The notes: generated by a model not told the origin, from the sequence alone. A stretch of 64,000 nt of DNA from Theocolax elegans (GCA_026168455.1 CM047428.1:86260594-86324593); one strand, 5' to 3'; shown: positions 47,205 through 59,530, numbered from the stretch's first letter. Numbers and translations: made by a program.

Positions 47205-49351
47205 AAAAAACGTAGGAACACGTTGATTCGAAAGGAAAACAAGGAGAATCGCTCGAGAAGCAAAAGTAAAAGAAGGCGAAGGAGGGCGACGGAAAAAAAG
47301 ATGTTAAAGTTCGAGAAAAGGAAGAGGAAGATGCGGGCGACAGTGTAAGGAGTCGAGGCAGCGGTATACGCGAAAAGAAGAGTAGTCGCGCGATGATTTG
47401 TAAAGGGCATTTACGTAAGCTCGAGGCCGGCGCGCCTTCTCGTAAAGTGCGTCAATAAAAGGATTTCGCCCGAAATATTTTTACGAACCAGCATGGCGGA
47501 ATAAGAGAGAAAGAGCGTGCACATCGTTTGCTCTCGAGTCGCGCGAATTCAATTGACACTTTTGCTTCGGTTCAAGATACGCCTCGAGACATTTCCTCTC
47601 ATTTTTGCGCGGGTATACGCGCTCATCCCACTGGAAGAATACATTTTCACGTTTACGCGAGTGCGCGCTCGCCCCTGCGCCTGCGCCCCACCTCCTTCGA
47701 GTATCAATAAAACTCGCGCGCTTCTTCTTCTTCTTCTTCCTCCTCCTCCTCCTCTTCTTCTTCTTCTTCTTCTAGCCTCGCTGATATTTGCTTACCCTCA
47801 CCCCTTCCCTTTGGTATAAGACGTGTACGCATACTCAAAATTCAAATACTCTTTGAAAAATAGTTTTATTTACTCTTTATTCCGGATAGACGTTTTTTAG
47901 TGCTCCCTCGGATCGTAAGGTGGAGTCGTTATTTTACTCCCCGCTTTTACGATTATCTCGCTTCCTGATTTTATGCACAATTATTACGCCTCTGCGTGTG
48001 CACTCGAGCTTTAACATTTTGTTGACTCCCACGCCAAACGAACGATTATTGTTTAAAACCTTTTCACCTTTTTACCACTTTTTTTACCAGACCCCCAGCC
48101 CCTACAGTGTGTCGAAAATTCGAGACTTTATTCTTCGTTCTTCGTTCTCACTTTTTCGATGCATCCTTCATGAAAATATTAATAGAGAAATCCTATAAAA
48201 ATAAAACCCATAAAACACAAAAGCGTCCATAAAAATTTACGCGCTTAAACCAAAATTTACTTGCGCGTTAAACTATTTGAATACGTAATGATTTTATATT
48301 CCTCTTTTTAATGCTATATTTCATATTTTCGATTAAAATTCTCCTAATCCTTATTGTTTTTACGGAAATATGGCTCTCTCAAATTGGAGGGATCTACTTT
48401 TAAAAATCTGAAGATGACAATTATATTATGGAACCAAATATTTTATAACAATTTGTTTGTGAAAAATATAAGATGAAAACTAAGTTATAAAGTATAAATA
48501 AATATTTAAATTTATTTTTGAAAGGTAAAAATTAAAGATTAAAGATTTGGAGGCAAGCATATATATATATATGGATCGACATAATTTGATTTACTTCGAA
48601 ATCACAATCGCTTAGTTAAACACCAGTGGAACGTAATGTAAAAATTGTGATTTAATTACCAGAAAATGAATATTTTAATAAATATTTTTAGAACAATAAT
48701 ATTATTTTCTCTCTCGAATATCGGTTCGCAATATATCTCGTATGTTTATTGGCTATATAATGGGATAAACGAATTATAAAGTATCTCTAAACCATACGAA
48801 CGGAATGTCACAATGTTTCTTTATCAAATTTGAAATTGATTCGGTAATAATCATTAGATTCGTAATAACAAGTTTTTTCTGTGGAGCTCGTTGCGATTCC
48901 TCGTAAGTACTTTGTGTATTTCGTTAAAAATTTCGTTTCGCGTTCGACGTGAATATTATAGCACGTAGTTGCTCAAGAGCGAGGGTGGGAGAGGCTGGTG
49001 GAGAGAAGCATTTCTTGCCGATTTGGCAAAAGGTACACGTCGTCCCAGAATTTCGCCTTGGAAAACTTTGTTAAGCCCCGCGCGTAAAGGGAAAGCCGAA
49101 CGAAGGGATCTGAGAAACAATGATGCTGCAGGAATCACAAAGGAGCGCGCGGAAGGATGTACGAAAAAAACCCGTCTTCAAAAGAATTAGCGGTAGTAGA
49201 CAAAAAAATGGACGAAAAATTTTCCAAAGATGCGAACATATATATATATATACATATACATACACACACACGCACGCACACACACTAATGCTATCGTACA
49301 ATTGTTTATAAACATGCTTATTTTCTCCCTTTTTAATTATATTATGTACAT

Positions 49352-49389
<38 letters not shown>

Positions 49390-50215
49390 GGAGAAGAAGA
49401 AAAGGACATATACATCTATATAAACGCGATAAAAATAATATTAGTTACTGCGCTGTTTATACCCGACACATATATATACGTGTAAGGCAAAGGATACTCG
49501 TTCCTCGTAATAGTTCCAGTTTCGTAACGTGTCATTCTTGTATTTTATTTCTGTTCTTTACAACTGCCTGACTTTTTACGCTTCTCATTCTTTCTCGTAC
49601 AAGTAGGCCCTTATGGATCTCTCTACACGCTTTTTTATTTTTATACTATGATTTCTCGGTTTATTTTACTGGCCCTCATTATTTAATAACATAATTATTC
49701 TTACTCTTTGTATGTTTAACGTTCTTTTCCTTTTTTACCACCAGTCTGAACGTTTGTTGTAAACATTGTGATCGAGCGTTTTAGTTATTTCACTTTTAAA
49801 TATTAATATTTAGTTAATAAATATCACTAATCGACCGTTTTATGTGCATGATCCAATGGGTCAAATTTTTTGGTTTTCGATATGATACAGTGGATTAGTT
49901 TTTTAATCATCCAATTATTCGCTAGATCTCCAGAAGAATCTATTGTTCGGCTACTTATTTGCAAGATGGATAAAGAATATATAACTTATTATTTATTTTC
50001 TGCCCATTTATAATCCAAATTCGATTCGAAGAGTAATTTTGACGCATAATTTTAAAAAAATCTCTATAATTACCAGATATTTGTTGAAACAGTAATTTGT
50101 ATAACAGAAAATTAGTGTTTAAACCAATAGATAGTTCTTTGTCTAAACGGTAAATAAGTGAAATATTCAGAAGGCGTTATTACCTGTTAAAAAGGTAACG
50201 CACCGAACGAGTAGT
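47205..50215. repeat. tandem duplication, copy 1 (about 3.01 kb)
   Basis: This segment is repeated head to tail at 50216-53237. Offsets rise from 3011 at the left edge to 3019 at the right because of small length changes. By eye nearly all differences are single-base changes in homopolymer or dinucleotide length; one clear substitution was seen (GAC versus CAC near 48093/51103). Contents are non-coding: a CTT/CTC run near 47724-47774, (TA)n, (CA)n and (GA)n near 49238-49382. A 100-codon frame (47517-47819) recurs identically only because the DNA is duplicated. Confidence 0.95.
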
Positions 50216-52368
50216 AAAAAACGTAGGAACACGTTGATTCGAAAGGAAAACAAGGAGAATCGCTCGAGAAGCAAAAGTAAAAGAAGGCGAAGGAGGGCGA
50301 CGGAAAAAAGATGTTAAAGTTCGAGAAAAGGAAGAGGAAGATGCGGGCGACAGTGTAAGGAGTCGAGGCAGCGGTATACGCGAAAAGAAGAGTAGTCGCG
50401 CGATGATTTGTAAAGGGCATTTACGTAAGCTCGAGGCCGGCGCGCCTTCTCGTAAAGTGCGTCAATAAAAGGATTTCGCCCGAAATATTTTTACGAACCA
50501 GCATGGCGGAATAAGAGAGAAAGAGCGTGCACATCGTTTGCTCTCGAGTCGCGCGAATTCAATTGACACTTTTGCTTCGGTTCAAGATACGCCTCGAGAC
50601 ATTTCCTCTCATTTTTGCGCGGGTATACGCGCTCATCCCACTGGAAGAATACATTTTCACGTTTACGCGAGTGCGCGCTCGCCCCTGCGCCTGCGCCCCA
50701 CCTCCTTCGAGTATCAATAAAACTCGCGCGCTTCTTCTTCTTCTTCTTCCTCCTCCTCCTCCTCTTCTTCTTCTTCTTCTTCTAGCCTCGCTGATATTTG
50801 CTTACCCTCACCCCTTCCCTTTGGTATAAGACGTGTACGCATACTCAAAATTCAAATACTCTTTGAAAAATAGTTTTATTTACTCTTTATTCCGGATAGA
50901 CGTTTTTTAGTGCTCCCTCGGATCGTAAGGTGGAGTCGTTATTTTACTCCCCGCTTTTACGATTATCTCGCTTCCTGATTTTATGCACAATTATTACGCC
51001 TCTGCGTGTGCACTCGAGCTTTAACATTTTGTTGACTCCCACGCCAAACGAACGATTATTGTTTAAAACCTTTTCACCTTTTTACCACTTTTTTTTACCA
51101 CACCCCCAGCCCCTACAGTGTGTCGAAAATTCGAGACTTTATTCTTCGTTCTTCGTTCTCACTTTTTCGATGCATCCTTCATGAAAATATTAATAGAGAA
51201 ATCCTATAAAAATAAAACCCATAAAACACAAAAGCGTCCATAAAAATTTACGCGCTTAAACCAAAATTTACTTGCGCGTTAAACTATTTGAATACGTAAT
51301 GATTTTATATTCCTCTTTTTAATGCTATATTTCATATTTTCGATTAAAATTCTCCTAATCCTTATTGTTTTTACGGAAATATGGCTCTCTCAAATTGGAG
51401 GGATCTACTTTTAAAAATCTGAAGATGACAATTATATTATGGAACCAAATATTTTATAACAATTTGTTTGTGAAAAATATAAGATGAAAACTAAGTTATA
51501 AAGTATAAATAAATATTTAAATTTATTTTTGAAAGGTAAAAATTAAAGATTAAAGATTTGGAGGCAAGCATATATATATATATATGGATCGACATAATTT
51601 GATTTACTTCGAAATCACAATCGCTTAGTTAAACACCAGTGGAACGTAATGTAAAAATTGTGATTTAATTACCAGAAAATGAATATTTTAATAAATATTT
51701 TTAGAACAATAATATTATTTTCTCTCTCGAATATCGGTTTCGCAAATATATCTCGTATGTTTTATTGGCTATATAATGGGATAAACGAATTATAAAGTAT
51801 CTCTAAACCATACGAACGGAATGTCACAATGTTCTTTATCAAATTTGAAATTGATTCGGTAATAATCATTAGATTCGTAATAACAAGTTTTTCTGTGGAG
51901 CTCGTTGCGATTCCTCGTAAGTACTTTGTGTATTTCGTTAAAAATTTCGTTTCGCGTTCGACGTGAATATTATAGCACGTAGTTGCTCAAGAGCGAGGGT
52001 GGGAGAGGCTGGTGGAGAGAAGCATTTCTTGCCGATTTGGCAAAAGGTACACGTCGTCCCAGAATTTCGCCTTGGAAAACTTTGTTAAGCCCCGCGCGTA
52101 AAGGGAAAGCCGAACGAAGGGATCTGAGAAACAATGATGCTGCAGGAATCACAAAGGAGCGCGCGGAAGGATGTACGAAAAAAACCCGTCTTCAAAAGAA
52201 TTAGCGGTAGTAGACAAAAAAATGGACGAAAAATTTTCCAAAGATGCGAACATATATATATATATATACATATACATACACACACACGCACGCACACACA
52301 CTAATGCTATCGTACAATTGTTTATAAACATGCTTATTTTCTCCCTTTTTTAATTATATTATGTACAT

Positions 52369-52406
<38 letters not shown>

Positions 52407-53237
52407 GGAGAAGAAAGAAAAGGACATATACATCTATATAAACGCGATAAAAATAATATTAGTTACTGCGCTGTTTATACCCGGACACATATATATACGT
52501 GTAAGGCAAAGGATACTCGTTCCTCGTAATAGTTCCAGTTTCGTAACGTGTCATTCTTGTATTTTATTTCTGTTCTTTACAACTGCCTGACTTTTTACGC
52601 TTCTCATTCTTTCTCGTACAAGTAGGCCCTTATGGATCTCTCTACACGCTTTTTTATTTTTATACTATGATTTCTCGGTTTATTTTACTGGCCCTCATTA
52701 TTTAATAACATAATTATTCTTACTCTTTGTATGTTTAACGTTCTTTTCCTTTTTTACCACCAGTCTGAACGTTTGTTGTAAACATTGTGATCGAGCGTTT
52801 TAGTTATTTCACTTTTAAATATTAATATTTAGTTAATAAATATCACTAATCGACCGTTTTATGTGCATGATCCAATGGGTCAAATTTTTTGGTTTTCGAT
52901 ATGATACAGTGGATTAGTTTTTTAATCATCCAATTATTCGCTAGATCTCCAGAAGAATCTATTGTTCGGCTACTTATTTGCAAGATGGATAAAGAATATA
53001 TAACTTATTATTTATTTTCTGCCCATTTATAATCCAAATTCGATTCGAAGAGTAATTTTGACGCATAATTTTAAAAAAATCTCTATAATTACCAGATATT
53101 TGTTGAAACAGTAATTTGTATAACAGAAAATTAGTGTTTAAACCAATAGATAGTTCTTTGTCTAAACGGTAAATAAGTGAAATATTCAGAAGGCGTTATT
53201 ACCTGTTAAAAAGGTAACGCACCGAACGAGTAGTAAA
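50216..53237. repeat. tandem duplication, copy 2 (about 3.02 kb)
   Basis: Second copy of the preceding unit. The junction reads GTAGTAAAAAACGTAGG, where the run of A is shared by the right end of copy 1 (GTAGTAAA) and its left end (AAAAAACGTAGG), that is, microhomology of about 3-4 A. Copy 2 leaves the repeat at about 53237 with TAATGTGG. Confidence 0.95.
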
Positions 53238-53732
53238 TAATGTGGAGTTGATAAAAAGAAATTCCAGGAATAATTTGCGTTGCAATATAAGGGCATTATT
53301 CGTAGTGTATCCATTATTTAATTAATTATACATTTGCGAAGAGGTAAGATGCCGAGTATCCAGGATTGAAGGGCTCGAGGGGGTGAAATAGGTAAGAAAC
53401 ACATTTGAGTCGCTTTACCATCTTAGTTGCTTTCTAGTTAAAGTGTTTTTCTCCTCTGGAAAATTGGATTTTCGAAATTTCGCGTGCTCGCGCAAAGGAA
53501 AAGGGAGTAACAGATAAAGAGGGCGCACGAGTGGAGAGAAAGAGAGGGAGAGGTAGGAAAAGCATGGGAATCGCGCTAGAAGGGAGGTGGTGTATATATA
53601 TACACACGGAAGGGCGAGAGGATTTCCGTGAAAGCGTGAGGGAATGCGATCGCAAGCGAGCTTCTGAAACGTTCCTTACCCCCTTATACGCTATACCTCT
53701 ATTTCTTCCTTTCTTTCTTTTTCTCCTCGACG
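53238..53732. other. short non-coding stretch
   Basis: Purine-rich in its second half (GAGA/GGGA around 53535-53570). Two GGTAAGA donor-like sequences lie near 53343 and 53386 on the plus strand. No gene recognised. Confidence 0.6.
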
Positions 53733-53742
53733 ATGGAGAGAG

Positions 53743-53774
<32 letters not shown>
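53733..53774. repeat. (GA)n microsatellite, left flank of the LINE
   Basis: GA dinucleotides with two GATA interruptions, running directly into the LINE tail. The matching (GA)n on the other side of the element suggests one original microsatellite split by the insertion. Confidence 0.95.
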
Positions 53775-53775
<1 letters not shown>

Positions 53776-53796
53776 TTGATTGATTGATTGATTGAT
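53775..53796 (-). repeat. LINE 3' tail, (ATCA)n in element orientation
   Basis: Five or so ATTG units on the plus strand, i.e. a repeated TCAA/ATCA tail at the element's 3' end instead of poly(A). Confidence 0.85.
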
Positions 53797-54052
53797 AAGA
53801 TTTTATTGGGCCTTTGGGGTAGATACCCCGTAGGCACTTTAAGTTCGTACAGCGACGCTTTACACAAGTTAACAAAATAAAATAACAATATTTGAGATAA
53901 AATAAATATAAAATAACATGATATATACAAAATACAAAATAAAACAATATAAAATAAAATGTACAATATAAAAATAAAAATAATTTGAATAAATAACAAA
54001 AGCAAAAAACGATGATACATATTTAAGGCACTCGCACTTAACCTATAATACT

Positions 54053-55627
54053 TTAGAGGTGAGGGACCCGTGGCACCGTTATCCCTTCGTTCCTTATTCT
54101 ATCGGACCAGGCAGCCTGGTCAAGCCCAAACAGATGATTAAATAGCGAATTTTTGAAATGATCAATGGATGATATATCGAAGATGGTGAATGGAAGACTG
54201 TTAATGATTTTAGATGCAGTGATGACAAAGGATCTATTTAGTGCTTCCGTTCGAGGAGGATGATAGCTTAATGATTTCAATGGGTGACGAGAAGATGTGC
54301 GGGGATTATGACATGGAGTATTTAATTTTGTGAAATGACTTGCAAGATAGTTGGGAGAATTGTGAGTGATGATGCTATATGCAAGAGCGCCGATGAGGTA
54401 TGCTCGTCTGGACTCAACCGATAGCCACCTGAGACCTAACCTATACGGTGTAACGTGTTCTCGTCTCGCCACATCTCCCCATACAAACCGAACACACGCA
54501 TTCAACAATCTCTGTAACTTTAGGTTTCTGGTCTGATCGACATCGTTGTAGACCGCACAGGCATAATCGAAGTGTGGAAAAACAAGTGCTTCTACCAGAC
54601 TCTTCCTGCGCTCACGCGACAGTGCTTTCCTATAGTATCTCAAAGAGTGTAGAACTCCATGAACACGTCTTGAAATAGATAACACCTGCCTTGTCCACTC
54701 CAGGGAGGGGGTGATTATTACCCCAAGTGATTTTACCTCTTTTTCATAGCTCAGCCATTCTGTACCCAATTTGACCCTCGTAGCAGTGTTCAAGTCGATA
54801 CGCGATAGGAAAGCCTGACTACCCAGAATCATAACCTTCGTTTTCCCGACATTTAGTTTAAGACCATTTGCTCGCGCCCATGTCGCTATTGCATTTGCAT
54901 CCTGTGTTATACGCTGTACACCCTTTTCAAAATCTGTCGGAAAAAACGAATGGTAGACCTGGGCGTCATCGGCAAATAGCATATAGTTGCTATACGTGAG
55001 TACCTTCGGCAGATCATTTATGAAAATTGAAAAGAGTATGGGACCAAGAACACTGCCCTGGGGCACTCCCGCATTTATCCCGAGCCAATCCGATAGCTCT
55101 CCATTTACCCCCTCCACTGCCTGCATGCGGTCCACAAGATACCGATAAAACCAGGTTAAAACAGTATCAGAACAACCAATCTCGCATAGTTTTTGTATAA
55201 GCCTGTCGTGCGGGACAGTGTCGAAGGCCTTGGAGAAGTCAAACAGGATTAGAATCGTGATTTTCCTATCATCTATGGCCCTCCTAACGTCATCCAGAAC
55301 TCCCAGAAGTGCTGTCTGGGTGCTGTGTCCCTTTCGGAACCCTGCTTGCCTATCAATTAGGATGTGTTTTTCTTCTAAGTATTTGGATAACTGATTGTGT
55401 ACCACTCTCTCCAAAATTTTAGATAGTTCAGAAAGCTTCGCAATTGGCCTTGTATCCGAACACGATTCTATCCTATTTGACTTCGCCAAGGGAAACAGAA
55501 GTACTTTCTTCCAACATTCAGGAAAATATCCAGTCGACAGCATATCATTGAAGAGGTCTACAAGAACTGGAGTCAATTGAGGCTCCAACAATTTCATCAT
55601 TTCAACGGATATGCCATCGACCCCCAC
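54053..55627 (-). CDS. LINE reverse transcriptase, N-terminally truncated
   Basis: A 524-codon frame counted from an internal Met; the frame stays open upstream to the microsatellite at 55648, so no native start is present. RT motifs in order: a finger segment near residues 55-75, AGFRKGHST around 95-103, catalytic Asp 130 in FDFSKAFD, GVPQGSVLGP at 187-196 and FADD at 218-221, followed by thumb and a C-terminal region (residues 350-524) without RNase H. The apurinic endonuclease that would precede it is absent. It would copy element RNA at a nicked target. The RT part has no stops, so this copy is fairly young, but it cannot be autonomous. Confidence 0.92.
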   Translation of the reverse strand: MGVDGISVEMMKLLEPQLTPVLVDLFNDMLSTGYFPECWKKVLLFPLAKSNRIESCSDTRPIAKLSELSKILERVVHNQLSKYLEEKHILIDRQAGFRKGHSTQTALLGVLDDVRRAIDDRKITILILFDFSKAFDTVPHDRLIQKLCEIGCSDTVLTWFYRYLVDRMQAVEGVNGELSDWLGINAGVPQGSVLGPILFSIFINDLPKVLTYSNYMLFADDAQVYHSFFPTDFEKGVQRITQDANAIATWARANGLKLNVGKTKVMILGSQAFLSRIDLNTATRVKLGTEWLSYEKEVKSLGVIITPSLEWTRQVLSISRRVHGVLHSLRYYRKALSRERRKSLVEALVFPHFDYACAVYNDVDQTRNLKLQRLLNACVRFVWGDVARREHVTPYRLGLRWLSVESRRAYLIGALAYSIITHNSPNYLASHFTKLNTPCHNPRTSSRHPLKSLSYHPPRTEALNRSFVITASKIINSLPFTIFDISSIDHFKNSLFNHLFGLDQAAWSDRIRNEGITVPRVPHL

Positions 55628-55648
55628 CGCCCTTGAGGACGCTCCCCG

Positions 55649-55686
55649 AAGAGAGAGAGAGAGAGAGAGAGAGAGTGAGAGAGAGA
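55649..55686. repeat. (GA)n microsatellite, right flank of the LINE
   Basis: GA run with a GTGA interruption, abutting the truncated 5' end of the LINE frame. Confidence 0.95.
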
Positions 55687-55740
55687 AGGTAGAAATCGAT
55701 ACAACCGTCTCGGAGTCTCCTGAGCTTCCTTATCTTATAC

Positions 55741-55767
55741 CTTACCTTACCTTACCTTACCTTACCT
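55741..55767. repeat. CTTAC pentanucleotide repeat, about 5 copies
   Basis: Perfect CTTAC units. Not the insect telomeric repeat TTAGG/CCTAA on either strand. On the minus strand each unit forms a GTAAG donor-like core. Confidence 0.95.
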
Positions 55768-56248
55768 CTCTTTTTTTGCTTCCTTTCCTCTTTGAAAGAA
55801 GATGTGTGCGGCTCAGCGCTCCGAGTTTTCGCGATACTGTGTTATTGGAGTAAGGCAAAACAAGCTCTCGTTGTTCGTTATTGCCCGACGGACTCTCTTA
55901 ATTGGGAATCCACTCTCTTGGCTCGACTCCTTTTATTCTCATCCTAATGCTCCGCGAAAAATCGGACTGTTACGTCCTCCTTAACCCTTATCCCACCATC
56001 CCACCCCATATCCTTTTCCTTTTTTTTCTTTTATTATCAATTACAAGATATCTCTAATTATCATTTTAACCGTGTTTACTGTTCTTTTCTCCCTTCATAG
56101 TGATGAAACAGTATCGTTTCGACAAAATTGAATATTTTGACATACTCAAATTTTGCCTTTTGAACACTGAATTTGGGACAATTAAAAGGCACCGTTATCC
56201 GATGAAATTTTACGAGCTCGTTTATTAACTATTAATCCGGCGCGTGTC
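55768..56248. other. non-coding stretch
   Basis: Unremarkable AT-rich DNA with T-rich runs; no frame of note. Confidence 0.6.
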
Positions 56249-56256
56249 GAATTTTA
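56249..56256. repeat. target-site duplication of the hAT-like MITE, left copy
   Basis: GAATTTTA here matches GAATTTCA at 56669-56676 at seven of eight positions, in direct orientation. Confidence 0.7.
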
Positions 56257-56668
56257 GGGTGGGGTTCCATTTGTCGAACACTCATTCAAATGTGTACGAT
56301 ATTTCAAATTTTATAAACTAAAATTGTTTTTTTTTGTTATTTCGAACCAAGAAAATATAATGATTATTATTTTGAAAGTAATAAAATCGTCAGATATTTT
56401 GTATTAGGTGCAATATTTCGAATTCCAAATAGTATAGATAAATTATTTTCTACATTATTGTCTGTTATCAAGGTGTTAAGAGACAAATATTATAAAAGTT
56501 ATTTATCTACACTATAAAATTCCAATATTCGGAACAAATATATAAAAACCGAAGAATGCATTACTTTTGAAATAATGATCTTTCTATTTCTCTTGATTTC
56601 TTTCAATTTTTGAAATTCGAAACAATGCACACATTTTGAATGAGCATTAGACAAATCGAACCCCACCC
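56257..56668. mobile_element. hairpin MITE, hAT-like (8-bp target duplication)
   Basis: A 412-bp element whose ends are inverted repeats beginning GGGTGGGGTTC. About 60 bp at each end align closely, and weaker complementarity continues almost to the centre near 56462, so the element is one long imperfect hairpin. An 8-bp direct duplication with one mismatch flanks it, the size made by hAT transposases. There is no coding frame, so it would depend on a transposase elsewhere. The terminal GGGTGG is not the common hAT CAGGG, so the superfamily call is tentative. Confidence 0.75.
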
Positions 56669-56676
56669 GAATTTCA
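56669..56676. repeat. target-site duplication of the hAT-like MITE, right copy
   Basis: GAATTTCA, matching the left copy with one mismatch. Confidence 0.7.
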
Positions 56677-59530
56677 GCGAGATATGTTAATCAGTTTACG
56701 TGAATTGTTGCTGAACCGATGGTTTTGCAAAAAGTAAGTATGCCAACAATTTTTAAACGAATTTTAATTCCTGATTAAATTTAGTCGGCGATCAATTAGG
56801 CGTGCCCTAGGATTCGTTATAATACTAGCAATATTCAAGCCCTTTGCGCGCTTCAATTTTACTTTTGCTGATTAATCTCGTTTATATAGAAAGAAGACGA
56901 CGATCTCTCTAGCGAGTATGGAGAGGTAGTTGTCTCCATCTAGCGGTAGGAAATATTACCAGTCACGTATTAAATTGTATTATAAAAAAAATATTTAGTA
57001 TTTAAAATATGTAATTAAAATATGCAAAGAAACATTTCCTTTCTTTATATTCTATTTACACTTTTTTTATATTTTTTATTACAATAATTAAATTATAGAT
57101 TTATTTTAAATAAATTGGTTTAAAAATTCAAAATAAATCAATTTTAGTGCCTAATCCACACATTAACGAGGATAGCGAAAAATCAACTTATAAATAGTTG
57201 CTATTTTTGACAAGAGATTTGTTAAATACCGAGAAAGTTTTTTTTTTGTCATTAAAATTGCGAATTGTCTTTTAAGGATTTATTCTGTAATTGTTAAATG
57301 TAATGAATTGTCTCGCGAATAATGATGTTAAAATGAAAAGTTAGTAGTAAGTATAATATTTTGAAATATAAATGTGGATTATTTACTTCATCTATTATTT
57401 CATAACATTATCCAAATATTTTAAATCCAAAATGTTTATTCATTATTATATATATTAGTAAAATATCGATAATTATATATTGATAAGAAATTAGATATGA
57501 TATGGTAATTAAGTAATGCGAAAATGACTGTGCTTCGGGAATCTCGACTAAAATATCATGTTTTTAAAACTAGAAAATATTTCTGTTAATTCAAAATAAC
57601 CTCGTATTGAAAACTGTCTGTTGTCAATATAATACGATATTATGCGATGCAAATTTATCCTACTTTTTAAGTCGGTAAGGAAAGGATGAATAATACATAA
57701 TTTCCTTCTTTATTATAGATTTTAATATAGTTAAATTTGAGAAATTCGGCTGCACGTATGAAATGAAATTATAAAAAAAATAGATTGGAAGCGTTAGAAA
57801 AAGGTTCTGTTTTTAATTTTCAACAAGCTACTTTATCATAATCGAGTAGTTTATTAATACTTAAATAAAAATTCTTTTGCTCTTGAAACAAATATTTTTT
57901 TTAATCTCTGTATATAAAATCGCAATAAAATTAATTTAAAGCAAGTTTATATTTTTATACACATACATACATTACGGTAAATTAATAAAGTATTTAAATT
58001 TCAATATCGTACAATGTAATTATACGTTGCACACGATGTATAAACTTCGATAAAATTAAATCCAACAACCTGTATATATATATCAATGTCGGCATTCATT
58101 ATTAACAAAAGTTCTATATATAGATGGCGAGTTCAATATATAAAAAAAATAATATACGAGTGATTTACTTTGCCTACTTCCGTATCAATTTTCGGAACAT
58201 CGACGAATGTAAAGTTTATTCAATCAACGGTATTAAAACGTTATCAAATAAAAAATATTAATATAAATAACGGAATGCAAAAAGCATTTTATCCTGCATG
58301 TATGCGCGTGCGTCTAAAAGATATAATTTTCCTAAGTTGGTAAATTATTTCAATATTTCATTCATCGAATCAAAAAGTCAAGTTACCGAAACAACGTACC
58401 TGATGCGTGTGTGTATGTGTCTGTGTTTGTAGTAAAGCGTAATATATTTACAAAGTCTGTGATGTCATTAAATTTCGTAACATCCGTTTTACTTGCGAAC
58501 GAAAATTTATATTCATATGCAAACATTTGTACCTATATCTCCATTGTGCATACGCGTTTACTTTGTTTCTTTATTATTTTTTTTTCATTTGCAACGGGAG
58601 TAGCGTATATTCATATAATGTACTTCAGTTTCTTTGAATAATTCTAAAGTTTATTTTTACATTTATTATTAATATTACATAGAACATTATACGTGTGTTC
58701 GTTGGAGTAAATATTTTTTACAAGTTTACCGCGTACTCGAATGCGGTTAAAGATTATGTAAAAAGTTCAAAAAGTATGCGTGGGCCAGTGGTTTTTACAA
58801 ATTAAAAAATTTATAATGCACATAAACCGAGCACGACGAAGAGTAGATTATATATTTATATTTATATATAAATTTGCATATTTGACTTTGAACGGTTCGT
58901 TGAACAATTTGGTTTATACCCCAGTAGCGATATTTAAGTGTCGAAAACGAAACCGTTCGGAGGTAGGAAAAGTAGAGGATAATCGATTTCGTTCGATTCG
59001 TCCGAAAAGCTCTGGCGCAGCTCAGTCGCACAACTCGGTCGAAGGTCGTTGAAGGTCTTGTCTCTCGAGAGGAAGTTTCTTCCGTTTCCGACACAAAATC
59101 ATCCGGTGAAGGGAATTCCTGTGTACCTTTCCTCGATCTCTCGCGATTGTCATCAAGAACATCCATTTACTCGGACTCGTCTCGCCTTTTCCATTTTACG
59201 GAATGTTTTCCTTTCGGGGTTTCTTATTTTTTTTGTTCCTCGACAAACCGATTGATCGAAATCGTGATTGCCGAAGAAACGAGTTATCATCCTTCGATCT
59301 ATCGAAATCGAATTCCGCGTTTAAAAAGATAAAATATACCTATGCTTGTTGGTGCTTTTTTCTTGTTTCATTGATTATGTGGTTTCACTTTCAGACATAT
59401 CATTCGTCTCGTAAGTACTCCAGTTTTTGTTCGTGATTTTTAAATATTAGAATGTAATTCCTCTAAATATACATATGTTAGTATTTATTGAAAAATATAA
59501 CATAAATTGTCATAATTCCAGTATACCTCT

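Larger units (their letters stand above)
53775..55648 (-). mobile_element. 5'-truncated non-LTR retrotransposon (LINE, Jockey/CR1-like group)
   Basis: Read on the minus strand, the element begins inside the reverse transcriptase frame at about 55648, continues to the stop at 54053, and has about 280 bp of 3' untranslated sequence ending with AATAAAATCTT and a tetranucleotide tail. The endonuclease half and first ORF are missing, as is usual after incomplete target-primed reverse transcription. (GA)n flanks both ends, so the target duplication cannot be read. Clade is uncertain: the RT resembles Jockey-superfamily proteins, while the tetranucleotide tail in place of poly(A) is more like CR1/L2 relatives. 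Confidence 0.9.

Noticed and set aside
47517..47819. 100-codon frame repeated identically at 50527-50829
   Set aside because: The identity reflects the 3-kb DNA duplication, and the product ends in Leu/Pro runs from a CTT/CTC repeat.
55741..55767. Possible telomeric repeat
   Set aside because: The unit is CTTAC, not CCTAA/TTAGG, and the array is only five units long.
56925..56950. CTCF-like CCATCTAGCGG motif
   Set aside because: Only a partial match to the insect insulator motif by eye. A matrix score and binding data would be needed.
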